Source: Actinacidiphila epipremni
Lineage (GTDB): Bacteria > Actinomycetota > Actinomycetes > Streptomycetales > Streptomycetaceae
Direction: 5' to 3'
Length of the DNA: 64,000 nt
Assembly: GCF_012034175.1 (NCBI RefSeq)
Contig: NZ_JAATEJ010000003.1
Location: forward strand, 372,001 to 436,000
The notes beneath the pieces were generated by a model, which searched no databases, was not told the origin of the DNA, and was given only the letters and a program-made list of their open reading frames with translations. Each line of letters opens with the position of its first letter. Within the stretch, counting starts at the first letter, position 1. Made by a program: the position numbers and the translations under genes. Below, piece by piece: positions 8,935-17,863 of the stretch.

Positions 8935-9900
8935 TCACCAGTTGATGGTGAGGCGGGTGTTCGGGCGGGTGAGGCGGGTTCCGGGGGCGAGCCTGTTGTC
9001 GGGCGTTGTGGCGGCGTGGGCGGTGAGGTAGGCGAGGGTGCCGCCGTCGTAGAGGACGGCGCCGGACCACCGCACTGCGGGGTCGGCCAGACCGAGGTTG
9101 CGGGCCGCGGTGCCTTCTTCGCTGGCGAGTTCGGCGAGGAGGGCGGCGTCTGGAATGCGCTCTGCGAGACCGGGGACGGCCGCGTCGCGGGCCATGTACC
9201 AGGTGGTGGCGAGGACTCCGGCGACGCCATGGCACAGCGCGGGGTCGATGAGGCGGCTCATCTGGACGGGGTCGTCGAGGCAGTGCGCCAAGGCGTGCTC
9301 GGCGGCCCGCTGGCGGACGGTGTCACCGAGGGCGAGGGCGGCCAGTTGCCGGGCGCGGGCCAGCCCGGTGGTGCCGTAGCACCAGGAGGGGCGGGCCGGG
9401 CCGCCCTGCGGGAGCCGGCCGTCCTTCAGCGGGTCGAGGGTGATCCGCTCGGGTCACCACGGGCCTGCCGGGCCGTTCTGCCTCCAGGCGTCGAGCCATC
9501 GGAGGATCGTGCGGATGGCCTCCGAATGGCCGTCGACGGTGATGCCGTGGCGCATCGCGGTCGCGAGGTGGCCGGGGGACCGGCGATGCCGTGGGCCATG
9601 CCGAGGTTGGCGTGCCCGTTGGTGTACGCGGGGTCGTGCCGGCCGGAGGGTGGTCGCTTGTCCACCAGCCCGGCGCGCCCCTCCCGGCGGGATCATGACA
9701 TCGACGGGTTCGGTGAGGCGGACCAGGTAGTGGAGAACGTCGCGGACGAGGTCGCTCCCGGGATTGCGGTGCAGCCAGTAGGCGCCGAGTCCGGCCGGTC
9801 CGCGGGTGAGGTCGAACTCGGACAGCGGGGGCCGCAGGCCGGCATCGATGCGGGCGTGCGCGGCGTGCAGGCGGGCGCGGGTGAGCGCGGCGGGGGAAAC
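8935..9900 (-). pseudogene. Decayed lanthionine synthetase C (LanC)-like gene
   Basis: Read in pieces, the reverse strand gives a LanC-like C-terminal two thirds with all zinc-site motifs: HANLGMAHGIAGP, then SWCYGTTGLA, then ALCHGVAGVLATTWYMA. Continuity is broken by three frame changes (near 9690, 9645 and 9580). An in-frame TGA at 9456-9454 sits where GPAGPW-W-PERIT would be expected (TGG to TGA). The N-terminal part is missing beyond about 9900, where the HAD gene begins. Full-length relatives are about 400 aa; about 320 aa remain. No LanB or precursor is nearby, so this is probably a relic. Confidence 0.82.
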
Positions 9901-9905
9901 GGCGT

Positions 9906-10415
9906 ATGCGGCTGGTCTTGTGGGACATCGACCACACCCTGGTGGCCACCCGCGGAGTGGGCCGCGACGCGCACGTCGGACACGCCGCGGAACTGCGCGA
10001 ACGCGGTGTCGCATTGCCGGGCGCATCGCTGCTCCTGGACTCGTTGGCCGGGTCGGCGGGCGTCGTGCAGACCGTTGTGACCGGCAACGTACGGGCAGTC
10101 GCCGAGATCAAGCTCGGCGTCTTCGGGCTTGACCGCCACATCGAGTGGACCGCCGGCGCTTTCGGCGAGGACGCGGACGAGCGGGCCGACCTCGTGCGGC
10201 TTGCACTGCGCCGCGCCGGTGATGTGCCACCTGACCAGGCCGTACTGCTGGGGGACACGCCCGCGGACGTGGCGGCGGGTTGTGCAGCCGGGGTGCCGGT
10301 CATCGGCGTGGCGACCGGCCGTAGCACCACCGCGGACCTCGAAGCGGCCGGCGCCACGCGAGTGCTGGCCGATCTGACGGACGCGGACAGGGTGATCCGC
10401 TGGGTGATGGCATGA
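9906..10415 (+). CDS. HAD-superfamily hydrolase, internally shortened
   Basis: A 169-aa protein. It keeps the HAD motif I aspartates (LWDIDHT), motif II (VVTGN), the motif III lysine region and motif IV (LLGDTPADV). Family members of this type usually have about 220 residues. Here the sequence passes from TRGVGRDAHVGHA straight to ELRERGVALPGA, so most of the helical cap domain seems to be deleted in frame. The catalytic core remains, but substrate choice depends on the cap, so activity is doubtful. It is divergent from the LanC relic and convergent with the LCP gene. Confidence 0.78.
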   Translation: MRLVLWDIDHTLVATRGVGRDAHVGHAAELRERGVALPGASLLLDSLAGSAGVVQTVVTGNVRAVAEIKLGVFGLDRHIEWTAGAFGEDADERADLVRLALRRAGDVPPDQAVLLGDTPADVAAGCAAGVPVIGVATGRSTTADLEAAGATRVLADLTDADRVIRWVMA

Positions 10416-10510
10416 GCTGACCCCCACACCGTCCGGTGCGGTGCCTGTGGTGAGCACCGCGGAGAACCGTGCTCCCCCGAGGCACCGCCCGGCACGGGCG
10501 AGGGGTCCGG

Positions 10511-11992
10511 TCAGCCGTAGCTGAGCTTGCTGCAGGGGTCGGCGTCGGCGGAGCGGGCCTGCTTCGTGAGGTCGGTGGGGAGCGGTGTCGGGGTGGAGCT
10601 CGCGGAGGCGGTCGGGGACTTGGCGAAGTCCGCGCCGAGGACGACGTTGACGCCCGTCGTGTCGAGAGGCACGAGCTCCGCGCCGGGGAAGAGCTTCGCC
10701 ACGGTCTGCGCCTTGGCCTCGCCCCCGGTCCCGTACTCGATCCGCGTGACCTCATGGTCACGCGACTTCGCGTTGCTCGTGTTCATCACCGTGAAGTTGT
10801 CGCCCTTGAGCAGGTCCGCCGCCTTGCCGGCCAGGCCCGTCGTGAGGGTGCCGTTGTAGACGGAGACCGTGATCCCCGTGCCGTCGACCTTCGTCGCGCT
10901 CGCGGACGGCGAGGCGGTCGGCGTGGTCTTGCCGGAGGCGTTCACGCCGTCGAGCGTGCGGTCGGCGCGCAGTTCGGCGAAGAGGTTGTCGACGTCCGGG
11001 TGGACGAGGTCGATACGGGCGCCGGCGTACTTCCACGGCGCGGTGATGAACTGGATGTTGTTCAGGTCGATGTTCTTCAGCGACAGGCCGAACGACATCA
11101 GCTTGGCCGCGCTGCCGAGCCCGGGGTCCACCGTGAGGGACTTGGTCGCCGCGTTGGCCAGCGGCAGCAGCGTCGTGGGGTTCATGCCCTGGCCCTTGAC
11201 CTTCTTGATCAGGGCGGAAAGGAACGCCTGCTGGCGCAGCATGCGCCCGACGTCGGAGTTGTCGCCGACCCCGTGCCGGACCCGTACGTAGTCCAGTGCC
11301 TGCTGGCCCTGGAGGTTCTGCATCCCGGCATGCAGGACGACCTTGCCCTTGTGGCCGAGGTTGGGGTTCATGTCCCCCTGGTAGATGTCGTTGGGGACGC
11401 AGACGTCGACGCCGTGCACGGCGGAGGTCATCGAGGCGAAGCCGGCGAAGTCGACGACGATGGTGTGGTCCACCCGCATACCGGAGAGTTCCTCGACGGT
11501 GTTCTGCGTGCAGGCGGGGTTTCCCTTCTCCGTGTTGCCCACGGAGAAGGCGGAGTTGAACATTCCGGCCGGCTGCTCCTTGGACCATTTGCCGTCCGGC
11601 AGCAGACACGGGGGTATCTTGACCAGCGAGTCGCGGGGTATGGATATGCCGACCGCGTGTTTGTGGTCGGGGTAGACGTGCAGCAGGATCGTGGTGTCGG
11701 AGCGGCCTATCGGCCCGGCCGCGGATCCACCGAGCTTGCCGTTCTCACCGGCGCGGGTGTCGGAGCCTATGAGCAGGACGTTGACGGCCTTGTCGCCGTT
11801 GGCGTCGGCCTTCGTCTCGGCGGGGCGGTCCTTGCTCAGCCCGGCGGCGTCGAACGTGTCGATGTTCGCGTTGAGCTTGAGGTAGATGACCCCGGCGCCG
11901 CCGACGACCAGCACCACGAACGAGACCACGATCGCGATGATCCAGCGTTTGCGGCTGTGCTTCCGTTCCGGTTTGCGCCCACGAACGCCCAT
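10511..11992 (-). CDS. LytR-CpsA-Psr (LCP) family cell-wall ligase
   Basis: A 493-aa protein with a short basic cytoplasmic head and one membrane segment (RWIIAIVVSFVVLVVGGAGVIYL, about 16-38). It has an LCP catalytic domain (VNVLLIGSDTRAGE ... GISIPRDSLVKIP ... ALDYVRVRHG) and a C-terminal LytR_C domain with ISVYNGTLTTGLAGKAAD. LCP enzymes transfer glycopolymers from lipid carriers to peptidoglycan outside the membrane. The ATG at 11992 follows AAAGGG; upstream codons in the frame lack a ribosome site. It is convergent with the HAD gene. Confidence 0.93.
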   Translation of the reverse strand: MGVRGRKPERKHSRKRWIIAIVVSFVVLVVGGAGVIYLKLNANIDTFDAAGLSKDRPAETKADANGDKAVNVLLIGSDTRAGENGKLGGSAAGPIGRSDTTILLHVYPDHKHAVGISIPRDSLVKIPPCLLPDGKWSKEQPAGMFNSAFSVGNTEKGNPACTQNTVEELSGMRVDHTIVVDFAGFASMTSAVHGVDVCVPNDIYQGDMNPNLGHKGKVVLHAGMQNLQGQQALDYVRVRHGVGDNSDVGRMLRQQAFLSALIKKVKGQGMNPTTLLPLANAATKSLTVDPGLGSAAKLMSFGLSLKNIDLNNIQFITAPWKYAGARIDLVHPDVDNLFAELRADRTLDGVNASGKTTPTASPSASATKVDGTGITVSVYNGTLTTGLAGKAADLLKGDNFTVMNTSNAKSRDHEVTRIEYGTGGEAKAQTVAKLFPGAELVPLDTTGVNVVLGADFAKSPTASASSTPTPLPTDLTKQARSADADPCSKLSYG

Positions 11993-12184
11993 TAGCCCTT
12001 TACACCTTCGGTCCTGTGGCACGCGCACACATCACGACGAAGCCCCAACTTCTATCAGTTGCCCCGGCGCTGCCGTATGACGCGCGTCACATTGCGGCCG
12101 GACGGACGTTTGTCCAGCCAGACACTGTACGGCGTCAACATTTGGGTGACCTGGGAGAAGCGTGGAGTAATTGCCACCGGATTC

Positions 12185-12556
12185 TCAGCCGGGCGGGCGC
12201 AGCGCCTCGTCCAGGGTGCGGACCGGCCGGAAGAGCAGGTCGAGTCCGGTCATCCGCAGCAGCCGCAGCGTCGGCGGGTGGGCGCACACCATCGCGGTCC
12301 GGCCGCCGCGGTCCAGGACCCGGCGGCGGGCGCGGACCAGCAGCGTCAGGCCGTAGCAGTCGATGAACTCCAGCGGCCCGAGGTTGAAGACGACCAGCGG
12401 TGCGACGGGGGTGAGCGCGGCGGCGTCCAGGTGCGGGTGCACGCCGTGCGCGCTGCCCAGGTCGATCTCGCCGGCAAGCTCCACGACGGTGGTGCGCGCG
12501 AGCCGGTACGTCCGCGCGTACGCGGTCGGCGGCGGAGTTACGTGGTCGTCGTTCAC
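12185..12556 (-). CDS. STAS-domain anti-sigma factor antagonist
   Basis: A 123-aa protein. The STAS fold is visible as TTVVELAGEIDLGSAH, then VVFNLGPLEFIDCYGLTLL, then the helix of LRLLRMTGLDLLF. In anti-anti-sigma proteins the phosphorylated Ser/Thr follows the FxDS-type motif; here the matching position is FIDCYG, with Cys in place of Ser, so regulation by phosphorylation may be lost or altered. I chose the GTG at 12556 because GGGGGAC lies 6 nt upstream. Its partner could be any of the HATPase proteins in this window. Confidence 0.85.
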   Translation of the reverse strand: MNDDHVTPPPTAYARTYRLARTTVVELAGEIDLGSAHGVHPHLDAAALTPVAPLVVFNLGPLEFIDCYGLTLLVRARRRVLDRGGRTAMVCAHPPTLRLLRMTGLDLLFRPVRTLDEALRPPG

Positions 12557-12704
12557 CCGCGTCCCCCGTCCCCCTGCAGTGACTCGCGTAACCGTAGCGG
12601 CGACGCGGCCCGCGCAGGGAGAGCGCGCGGGGCAAACCGGACCGTTGTTCACACGTACGGGTGAAGATCGGCCGAAAAACGACGAAAGGTCACATCTCCT
12701 GCGA

Positions 12705-13571
12705 TCACATCTCCCGCTGGAGCGCGGCCAGCCAGTCGAGCGAGTCCGCGGGGTCGAGGGCGATCGTGCTGAGCGCGTTCATCGCCTTGTCGTACTCCAC
12801 GACCTCGTCGTGCTTGTCGATGTAGAGCGCGCCGGTCAGCTGCTCCAGGTAGACCAGGTCCGGCAGGTCCGACTCGGGGAAGCTCAGCAGCGTGAACGCC
12901 CCGCCGCCCGCGGCGTGCCCGCCGGTGGCGAAGGGCAGCACCCGCACCTCGATGTTGGGCGCCTCGGCGGCCTCCAGGATGTGGCTGATCTGGTCGCGCA
13001 TCACCTGCCGGGTGCCGAACGGCCGGCGCAGCGCCCCCTCGTCCATGACGGCGACGAAGTGCGGCGCCCGCTCGGAGACCAGCAGCTTCTGCCGCTCCAG
13101 GCGTAGTCCGACCCGGCGCTCGACCCAGGCGTCGGCTCCTTCAGGGTGACCAAGCCGGATCACCTGCCTTATGTAGTCCTCCGTCTGCAACAGGCCGTGC
13201 ACGAACTGCACCTCGAAGACCCGGATCAGCGCGGCGGACTCCTCCAGGCCGACATAGGTCTGGAACCAGGTCGGCATCACCTCGCCGTAGCCGTGCCACC
13301 AGCCGGCCGCGTTGGCTTCCCGTACCAGTCCCAGCATGGCGAGCCGCTCATCCTCCTCGGTGACGCCGTACAGCGTCAGCAGATCGGCGACATCCCGCTC
13401 CTTGAAGCTGACTCTTCCCAGCTCCATGCGGCTGATCTTCGACTCCGACGCCCGGATGGAGTACCCGGCGTCCTCCCTGGTGATCCCCCGCGACTCGCGC
13501 AGCCTCCGCAGCTGCGCTCCGAGCAGCATTCGTCGCACGATGGACCCGCCTCCCGGCTGCCCTGCGCTCAT
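12705..13571 (-). CDS. XRE-family regulator with DUF5753 domain
   Basis: A 288-aa protein with a helix-turn-helix at about residues 15-70 (LRRLRESRGITREDAGYSI ... ISRMELGRVSF) and a DUF5753 domain (VHGLLQTEDYIRQVIRLG ... VLPFATGGH). The ATG at 13571 follows GGAG at 8 nt. It is divergent from the ATPase gene at 13753 and close to a DUF397 gene at 14260, which makes a second whiJ-like module. CACGTG-centred palindromes in the divergent promoter are its likely operators. Confidence 0.92.
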   Translation of the reverse strand: MSAGQPGGGSIVRRMLLGAQLRRLRESRGITREDAGYSIRASESKISRMELGRVSFKERDVADLLTLYGVTEEDERLAMLGLVREANAAGWWHGYGEVMPTWFQTYVGLEESAALIRVFEVQFVHGLLQTEDYIRQVIRLGHPEGADAWVERRVGLRLERQKLLVSERAPHFVAVMDEGALRRPFGTRQVMRDQISHILEAAEAPNIEVRVLPFATGGHAAGGGAFTLLSFPESDLPDLVYLEQLTGALYIDKHDEVVEYDKAMNALSTIALDPADSLDWLAALQREM

Positions 13572-13652
13572 AAGTCACGCTCCGCCCTTGGTTCATCAGC
13601 AGTCTGCCACTAATGGGTCGCGCGCAGTACCCATCCCGTCACTCTCCAATGT

Positions 13653-13685
13653 CACGTGCATCAATTCCTTGCAGATGCACGTGCA
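13653..13685. promoter_or_regulatory. Two CACGTGCA elements in divergent promoter
   Basis: CACGTGCA at 13653-13660 and the perfect palindrome TGCACGTGCA at 13676-13685 lie 25 bp apart, centre to centre, between the XRE gene (start 13571) and the ATPase gene (start 13753). The same octamer core recurs as a triple array before the DUF397 gene (14554-14586). Shared sites at both promoters of one module suggest the local XRE regulator binds them. Confidence 0.55.
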
Positions 13686-13752
13686 GACGCCCTTGCATCC
13701 TCGGGTACCGATCCATGAGCATGGACACCGTGCAGATACTCCGGGGGCACGT

Positions 13753-14235
13753 ATGAACGCAGAGGCCGCACCCGCGCTGTACCCGTTATGGCAAGGCGTG
13801 CTCGCGCCCGAGCGTCTTGCCGCGGGTGACGGCGCCACGTGCGAACTGCCCGCCGCCCTGGAGTCGGTGCGCGACGCGCGCCGCTTCACCCGTACGACTC
13901 TTCAGCGCTGGGACCTGTCGGTGCTGCTGGACTGCATGGAGCTGGTCGCCTCGGAGCTGGTCACCAACGCGCTGCGGTACGCCGTGCCGCCGGGCACGCC
14001 CGGTACGCCCGTACGGCTGAGCCTGGCCCGCTGGACCAGCCGGGTGGTGTGCGCGGTACGCGACCCCAGCGGGGTGGCGCCGGTGGCCAAGGACCCGGAC
14101 TTCGTGGCCGAGACCGGCCGCGGGCTGCACCTGGTGGACTCGTTCAGCGAGAACTGGGGATGGCACCCGCTGGGGACGACGGGCAAGGTGGTCTGGGCGC
14201 TGTTCCTGATCGCGCCGGCCGGCCCGCACCGGTAG
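13753..14235 (+). CDS. Anti-sigma-type ATP-binding protein; TTA codon
   Basis: A 160-aa HATPase_c protein with an N-box ELVTNALRYA (Asn 72) and a G-box with ETGRGLHLVDSFSENWGW. Codon 12 is TTA (13786-13788), so translation should depend on the bldA leucyl tRNA and be tied to development. The ATG at 13753 follows GGGGGC. It is divergent from its XRE partner and ends 24 bp before the convergent DUF397 gene. An N-terminal extension of about 45 residues precedes the ATPase fold. Confidence 0.88.
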   Translation: MNAEAAPALYPLWQGVLAPERLAAGDGATCELPAALESVRDARRFTRTTLQRWDLSVLLDCMELVASELVTNALRYAVPPGTPGTPVRLSLARWTSRVVCAVRDPSGVAPVAKDPDFVAETGRGLHLVDSFSENWGWHPLGTTGKVVWALFLIAPAGPHR

Positions 14236-14259
14236 CCGCTCCGCCGGGCCGGCTCCCCG

Positions 14260-14499
14260 TCAGCTCGGCATCAGGTGGTCGAACTCGCCCGCCTTCACAC
14301 CGATGATCATCGACTCGATCTCGGCCCGGGTGTAAATCAGCGCGGGGCCGTCCGGAAAGCGCGAATTGCGTACCGCCACCTCCCCGTCCGGGAGTGCGGC
14401 GAACTCCATGCACGTGCCATTGGCATTGCTGTGCTTGCTCTTCTGCCAGACCACGCCCGCGAGGTCATCCGCGGCCATTCCATTGTGTGCCCGGCGCAT
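14260..14499 (-). CDS. DUF397 protein
   Basis: A 79-aa protein with the classical DUF397 layout: VVWQKSKHSNANGTCMEFA, then VAVRNSRFPDGPALIYTRAEI, and a C-terminal IIGVKAGEFDHL. The ATG at 14499 follows GGGGAG at 6 nt. It is the third member of the module with 12705 and 13753. It has its own promoter region, which carries three GCACGTGC palindromes, unlike the DUF397 gene at 1520, which follows its regulator directly. Confidence 0.9.
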   Translation of the reverse strand: MRRAHNGMAADDLAGVVWQKSKHSNANGTCMEFAALPDGEVAVRNSRFPDGPALIYTRAEIESMIIGVKAGEFDHLMPS

Positions 14500-14553
14500 C
14501 AGCCACTCCCCATAAGTGCCCTGTGGTACAGGAGATGATAACTCGCGGCGCGA

Positions 14554-14586
14554 GCACGTGCATGTGCACGTGCAAGTGCACGTGCA
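14554..14586. promoter_or_regulatory. Triple GCACGTGCA array, 12-bp period
   Basis: Three copies of GCACGTGCA repeat at an exact 12-bp step, so identical palindrome centres lie a little over one helical turn apart. They sit 55-87 bp upstream of the DUF397 start at 14499. No gene is visible between 14500 and 14743. Confidence 0.65.
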
Positions 14587-14743
14587 GTCACACCGCGTGA
14601 TGTGCGTGATCGACGTACGCCCGCTCTGACCTGAACCTGACCGGAATGCGAATGCGGTGGCGGTCCCCCCGCTACGGTCCGATACGATTGACGGTCCGTA
14701 GATGAATTCCTCACTCCACGCTACGAATTGGGAGCAGCCTGCA

Positions 14744-16471
14744 ATGGCTCGTCACCTCATCACCTCAGCCCTGCCCTATATCAACGGGATCAAGCACCTG
14801 GGCAACATGGTGGGGTCCATGCTCCCCGCGGACGTCTACGCCCGCTATCTGCGCCAGCGCGGGCACGACGTCCTCTACATCTGCGCGACGGACGAACACG
14901 GCACCCCGGCCGAACTCGCCGCCAAGGAGGCCGGACTTCCCGTCGACGCCTTCTGCGCGCAGGCGCACGACGCCCAGAAAGCGATCTACGACGGCTTCCA
15001 GCTGTCCTTCGACCACTTCGGCCGCAGCTCCTCCGGGCAGAACGTCGAGATCACCCAGCGCTTCGCCCGCCGGCTGAACGAGAACGGCTTCATCGAGGAG
15101 CGGGCGATCCGCCAGGTCTACTCGCTGGCCGACGAGCGCTTCCTGCCCGACCGCTACATCGTCGGCACCTGCCCGCACTGCGGCTACGACAAGGCCCGCG
15201 GCGACCAGTGCGAGAACTGCACCCGCGTCCTGGACCCCACCGACCTCATCGAGCCCCGCTCGGCGATCAGCGGCAGCACCGCGCTGGAGGTCAGGGACAC
15301 CAAGCACCTCTTCCTCCTCCAGTCCAAGCTCGCCGCCGAGGTCGAGTCCTGGCTCGACGCGAACAGCGCCGACTGGCCGACCCTGTCGTCCTCGATCGCC
15401 CGCAAGTGGCTCACCGAGGGCCTGCACGACCGCGCCATCACGCGCGACCTCGACTGGGGCGTCCCGGTGCCCGCCGACACCTGGCCGGAGCTGGCGGCAG
15501 AAGGCAAGGTCTTCTACGTCTGGTTCGACGCGCCGATCGAGTACATCGGTTCCACGAAGGAGTGGGCCGACGCCGCGCCCGAGGGCGAGACGCGCGACTG
15601 GCAGTCGTGGTGGTACGAGGCCGACGACGTCCGCTACACGCAGTTCATGGCCAAGGACAACGTCCCGTTCCACACGGTCATGTTCCCCGCAACCGAGATC
15701 GGAACCAGGGAGCCGTGGAAGAAGGTGGACTACGTCAAATCCTTCAACTGGCTCACCTACTACGGCGGCAAGTTCTCCACCTCGCAGCGCCGCGGGGTCT
15801 TCACCGACGCCGCCCTCGACGTGCTGCCCGCCGACTACTGGCGCTACTTCCTGATGGCCAACGCGCCCGAGTCCGACGACGCGTCCTTCACGTGGGAGCT
15901 GTTCACCGCGGGCGTCAACAAGGACCTCGCCGACACGCTCGGCAACTTCGTCAACCGCGTGCTGTCCTTCTCGCGCAAGCGCTTCGGTGAGCAGGTGCCG
16001 CAGGGCGCGCCGGCCGGCGCGGCCGAGGCCAAGCTCGGCGAGCAGGTCGCCACGCTGCTCGCGGAGTACGAGGGCCACATGGAGACCCTGCAGTTCCGCA
16101 AGGCCGCGCAGTCGCTGCGCGCGCTGTGGAGCGCGGGCAACTCCTACCTGGAGGAGAAGGCGCCCTGGACGGCCGTCAAGACCGACCAGGACGGCGCGGC
16201 CCTCACGCTGCGCACGGCGATGAACCTCATCCACCTCTACGCCGTCGTCTCCGAGCCCTTCATCCCGGCCTCGGCCGCGGCGATGCGGGCGGCCTTCCAA
16301 CTGCCCGCGGACGACGCCCGCTGGGTCACCGCGCAGGAGGCCAGGGCGCTGGACTTCGTGCCGGCCGGCACGCCGTTCACGCTGCCGCCGGTGCTCTTCG
16401 CGAAGATCACCGAGGACGACCTGGCGGCATTCGTGGCCCGCTTCGGCGGGGATCCGGCCGCGGCGGCATGA
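14744..16471 (+). CDS. metG: Methionyl-tRNA synthetase
   Basis: A 575-aa class I synthetase. The HIGH-like signature is in [11 protein letters not shown] near the N-terminus, and the KMSKS position reads KFSTSQRRG, as in several actinobacterial enzymes. A zinc knuckle GTCPHCGYD...DQCENC lies at about 140-165. The C-terminal alpha-helical anticodon domain is present; the OB-fold dimerisation tail is absent. The ATG at 14744 follows GGGAG; an in-frame ATG at 14702 lacks one. It overlaps the convergent small lipoprotein gene by about 65 bp. Confidence 0.96.
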   Translation: MARHLITSALPYINGIKHLGNMVGSMLPADVYARYLRQRGHDVLYICATDEHGTPAELAAKEAGLPVDAFCAQAHDAQKAIYDGFQLSFDHFGRSSSGQNVEITQRFARRLNENGFIEERAIRQVYSLADERFLPDRYIVGTCPHCGYDKARGDQCENCTRVLDPTDLIEPRSAISGSTALEVRDTKHLFLLQSKLAAEVESWLDANSADWPTLSSSIARKWLTEGLHDRAITRDLDWGVPVPADTWPELAAEGKVFYVWFDAPIEYIGSTKEWADAAPEGETRDWQSWWYEADDVRYTQFMAKDNVPFHTVMFPATEIGTREPWKKVDYVKSFNWLTYYGGKFSTSQRRGVFTDAALDVLPADYWRYFLMANAPESDDASFTWELFTAGVNKDLADTLGNFVNRVLSFSRKRFGEQVPQGAPAGAAEAKLGEQVATLLAEYEGHMETLQFRKAAQSLRALWSAGNSYLEEKAPWTAVKTDQDGAALTLRTAMNLIHLYAVVSEPFIPASAAAMRAAFQLPADDARWVTAQEARALDFVPAGTPFTLPPVLFAKITEDDLAAFVARFGGDPAAAA

Positions 16472-16877
16472 CAGCGTCGGCGTCGGCGGCGTCGTCCGTA
16501 CGGTAGCCGGTGCCCGCCGTGACCTCGGCGGGCACCGTCCGCAACGGCCCCTCGTCGGGCACCCGCGAGGGCCGCGCACCTAGGCCGTCGTCGCCACAGC
16601 CGGCGAGCAGCAGCACGCTGCCGGCGAGGGCGAGCAGGGCGGTGCGGCGGGTGGGAGCGGGCGCTCGGGTCGGGCGGTCGGTCGGCGCGGGGGCGGGCGT
16701 CCGGGCGGGCGCCCGGGTGGTCGTGCGGCGGGCGATCGCTCGGGTCATGCGGCGGATGGTCATGCGGCGGGCGATCGCTCGGGCCGTGCGGCGGGTCGGA
16801 TTCCAGGCGGGCGTCCGGGTGGTCGTGCGGGCGGTCATGCGGCGGGCGATCGCTCGGGTCGTGCGGCGGGTGGTCAT
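16407..16877 (-). CDS. Small lipoprotein with repeat-expanded Arg/Thr-rich N-terminus
   Basis: The frame shows a lipoprotein signal [19 protein letters not shown] (lipobox LAGC, twin Arg before the hydrophobic core). A short mature part follows ([16 protein letters not shown]). The ATG at 16877 overlaps the upstream stop as ATGA. About 70 Arg/Thr-rich residues then precede the signal, encoded by repeats around GCGATCGC. Such a long n-region is abnormal. Either the true start is internal or the repeats have expanded. The 3' end runs into convergent metG. The function is unknown; linkage to the sigma-factor operon suggests an envelope role. Confidence 0.6.
   Translation of the reverse strand: MTTRRTTRAIARRMTARTTTRTPAWNPTRRTARAIARRMTIRRMTRAIARRTTTRAPARTPAPAPTDRPTRAPAPTRRTALLALAGSVLLLAGCGDDGLGARPSRVPDEGPLRTVPAEVTAGTGYRTDDAADADAVMPPRPDPRRSGPRMPPGRPR
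16729..16870. repeat. Minisatellite with GCGATCGC cores
   Basis: A unit resembling CATGCGGCGGGCGATCGC recurs with perfect GCGATCGC palindromes at 16732, 16771 and 16846 (steps of 39 and 75 bp, both multiples of three). The repeat keeps the small lipoprotein frame open. Confidence 0.7.
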
Positions 16878-17653
16878 GTGAAGGCTGCCGTCGAGAGGAT
16901 CTGCCGGGCGGCGGCGAACTGCTCGTCCGTGGGCTCGGCCATGCAGGCCACGATCCACACGACCAGGTCCGAGCCGCTCTCGTCGGGGAGGGTACGGGTC
17001 AGCTGGCGGGTGCCGCCGACCGTACGGCACGCCTGGTAGGGCGCCTGCTCCTCGACCGGCAGCGCCAGGTCGTGCATCTTGCCGGCCTGGCCGTACTTCT
17101 GCTCCCGGAACATCACCAGCGCGCCGCCCTTGGCCAGGGCCCGCACCAGCGGGGTACAGAAGCCGTCCCGCGCGTGGGCGCAGCCGCCCTCGGGCAGCGC
17201 GAGGTCCTGCGTGGACGTGAAGACGCTCGACGTCGCCGGATCCGGCAGGGTGTGCCAGCCGGCGGGCATACGCATGAGCAGCCCGCCCATGCCGGCCGGG
17301 CGGTAGCCGCCCTCGCCGGTCGCCGGGGGCATGGTCGTACCCGTCGGCGCGGTCGCCGGCGGTGTGCTCCCCCGCACCCCCGCGGGCGGCGCGGCACTGA
17401 CCCCGCCGCCCGTCCGCACCAGCCCCGGCACGGCCAGCAACCCCGCCGCGACGGCCAGCACGGCGCCCCCCGCCACCGCCGCGGCCCGCCTCCTCCGCCG
17501 CCGCACCCGCTCCCGTACCCGCTCCAACCGCTGCGCGGGCGCACCCAGCTGCGGCACGCCCCGCTCCAGCAGGGCCCGCAACGCCGCTTCTTCCGCCTCC
17601 CCGAGGGGGGCTCCCTCACCCACGGCCCACCCCCCACCCGCCGGCCAGAGCAC
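16874..17653 (-). CDS. Membrane protein of sigma-factor operon
   Basis: A protein of up to 259 aa (GTG at 17653; GTG at 17623 also possible). The basic segment RVRERVRRRRRR is followed by one hydrophobic span (AAAVAGGAVLAVAAGLLAVPGLV, about 57-79) and an extracytoplasmic domain (about 120-259) with four or more Cys residues. It lies downstream of the SigE-family sigma gene on the same strand and overlaps the lipoprotein gene by 4 bp. It could act as a membrane-bound modulator of that sigma factor, but no anti-sigma zinc motif is seen. Confidence 0.75.
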   Translation of the reverse strand: MLWPAGGGWAVGEGAPLGEAEEAALRALLERGVPQLGAPAQRLERVRERVRRRRRRAAAVAGGAVLAVAAGLLAVPGLVRTGGGVSAAPPAGVRGSTPPATAPTGTTMPPATGEGGYRPAGMGGLLMRMPAGWHTLPDPATSSVFTSTQDLALPEGGCAHARDGFCTPLVRALAKGGALVMFREQKYGQAGKMHDLALPVEEQAPYQACRTVGGTRQLTRTLPDESGSDLVVWIVACMAEPTDEQFAAARQILSTAAFT

Positions 17654-17711
17654 TCAGCCGCCGCCCGGCGCCAGGACCCGACCCGCTACGGGCACGCCGC
17701 TGCCCCGACTG

Positions 17712-17848
17712 CTCCCGGCCGGGAGCCCGCCACGCCGGCGTCGTGGTGGGAGCCGGTCCGCTGCGGACACGCCGCGGCACCAACCGCTCCCGGCCGGGAG
17801 CCCGGCCGAGTTCCGCCCGCCCGCGCCACGCCTGCTCCCCGGCGGGAG
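17712..17848. repeat. Three GC-rich hairpin repeats between sigma gene and membrane gene
   Basis: The perfect 14-bp palindrome CTCCCGGCCGGGAG occurs at 17712-17725 and 17787-17800, with a close variant at 17835-17848. The flanks of the first two are also alike over about 45 bp. They fill the 210-bp gap inside the putative operon and could act as RNA hairpins or attenuators. Confidence 0.65.
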
Positions 17849-17863
17849 CCGGTTCGCGTTCCG

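Noticed and set aside
16729..16870. CRISPR array
   Set aside because: Repeats are few, unequal in spacing, lie in a coding frame and have no cas genes nearby.
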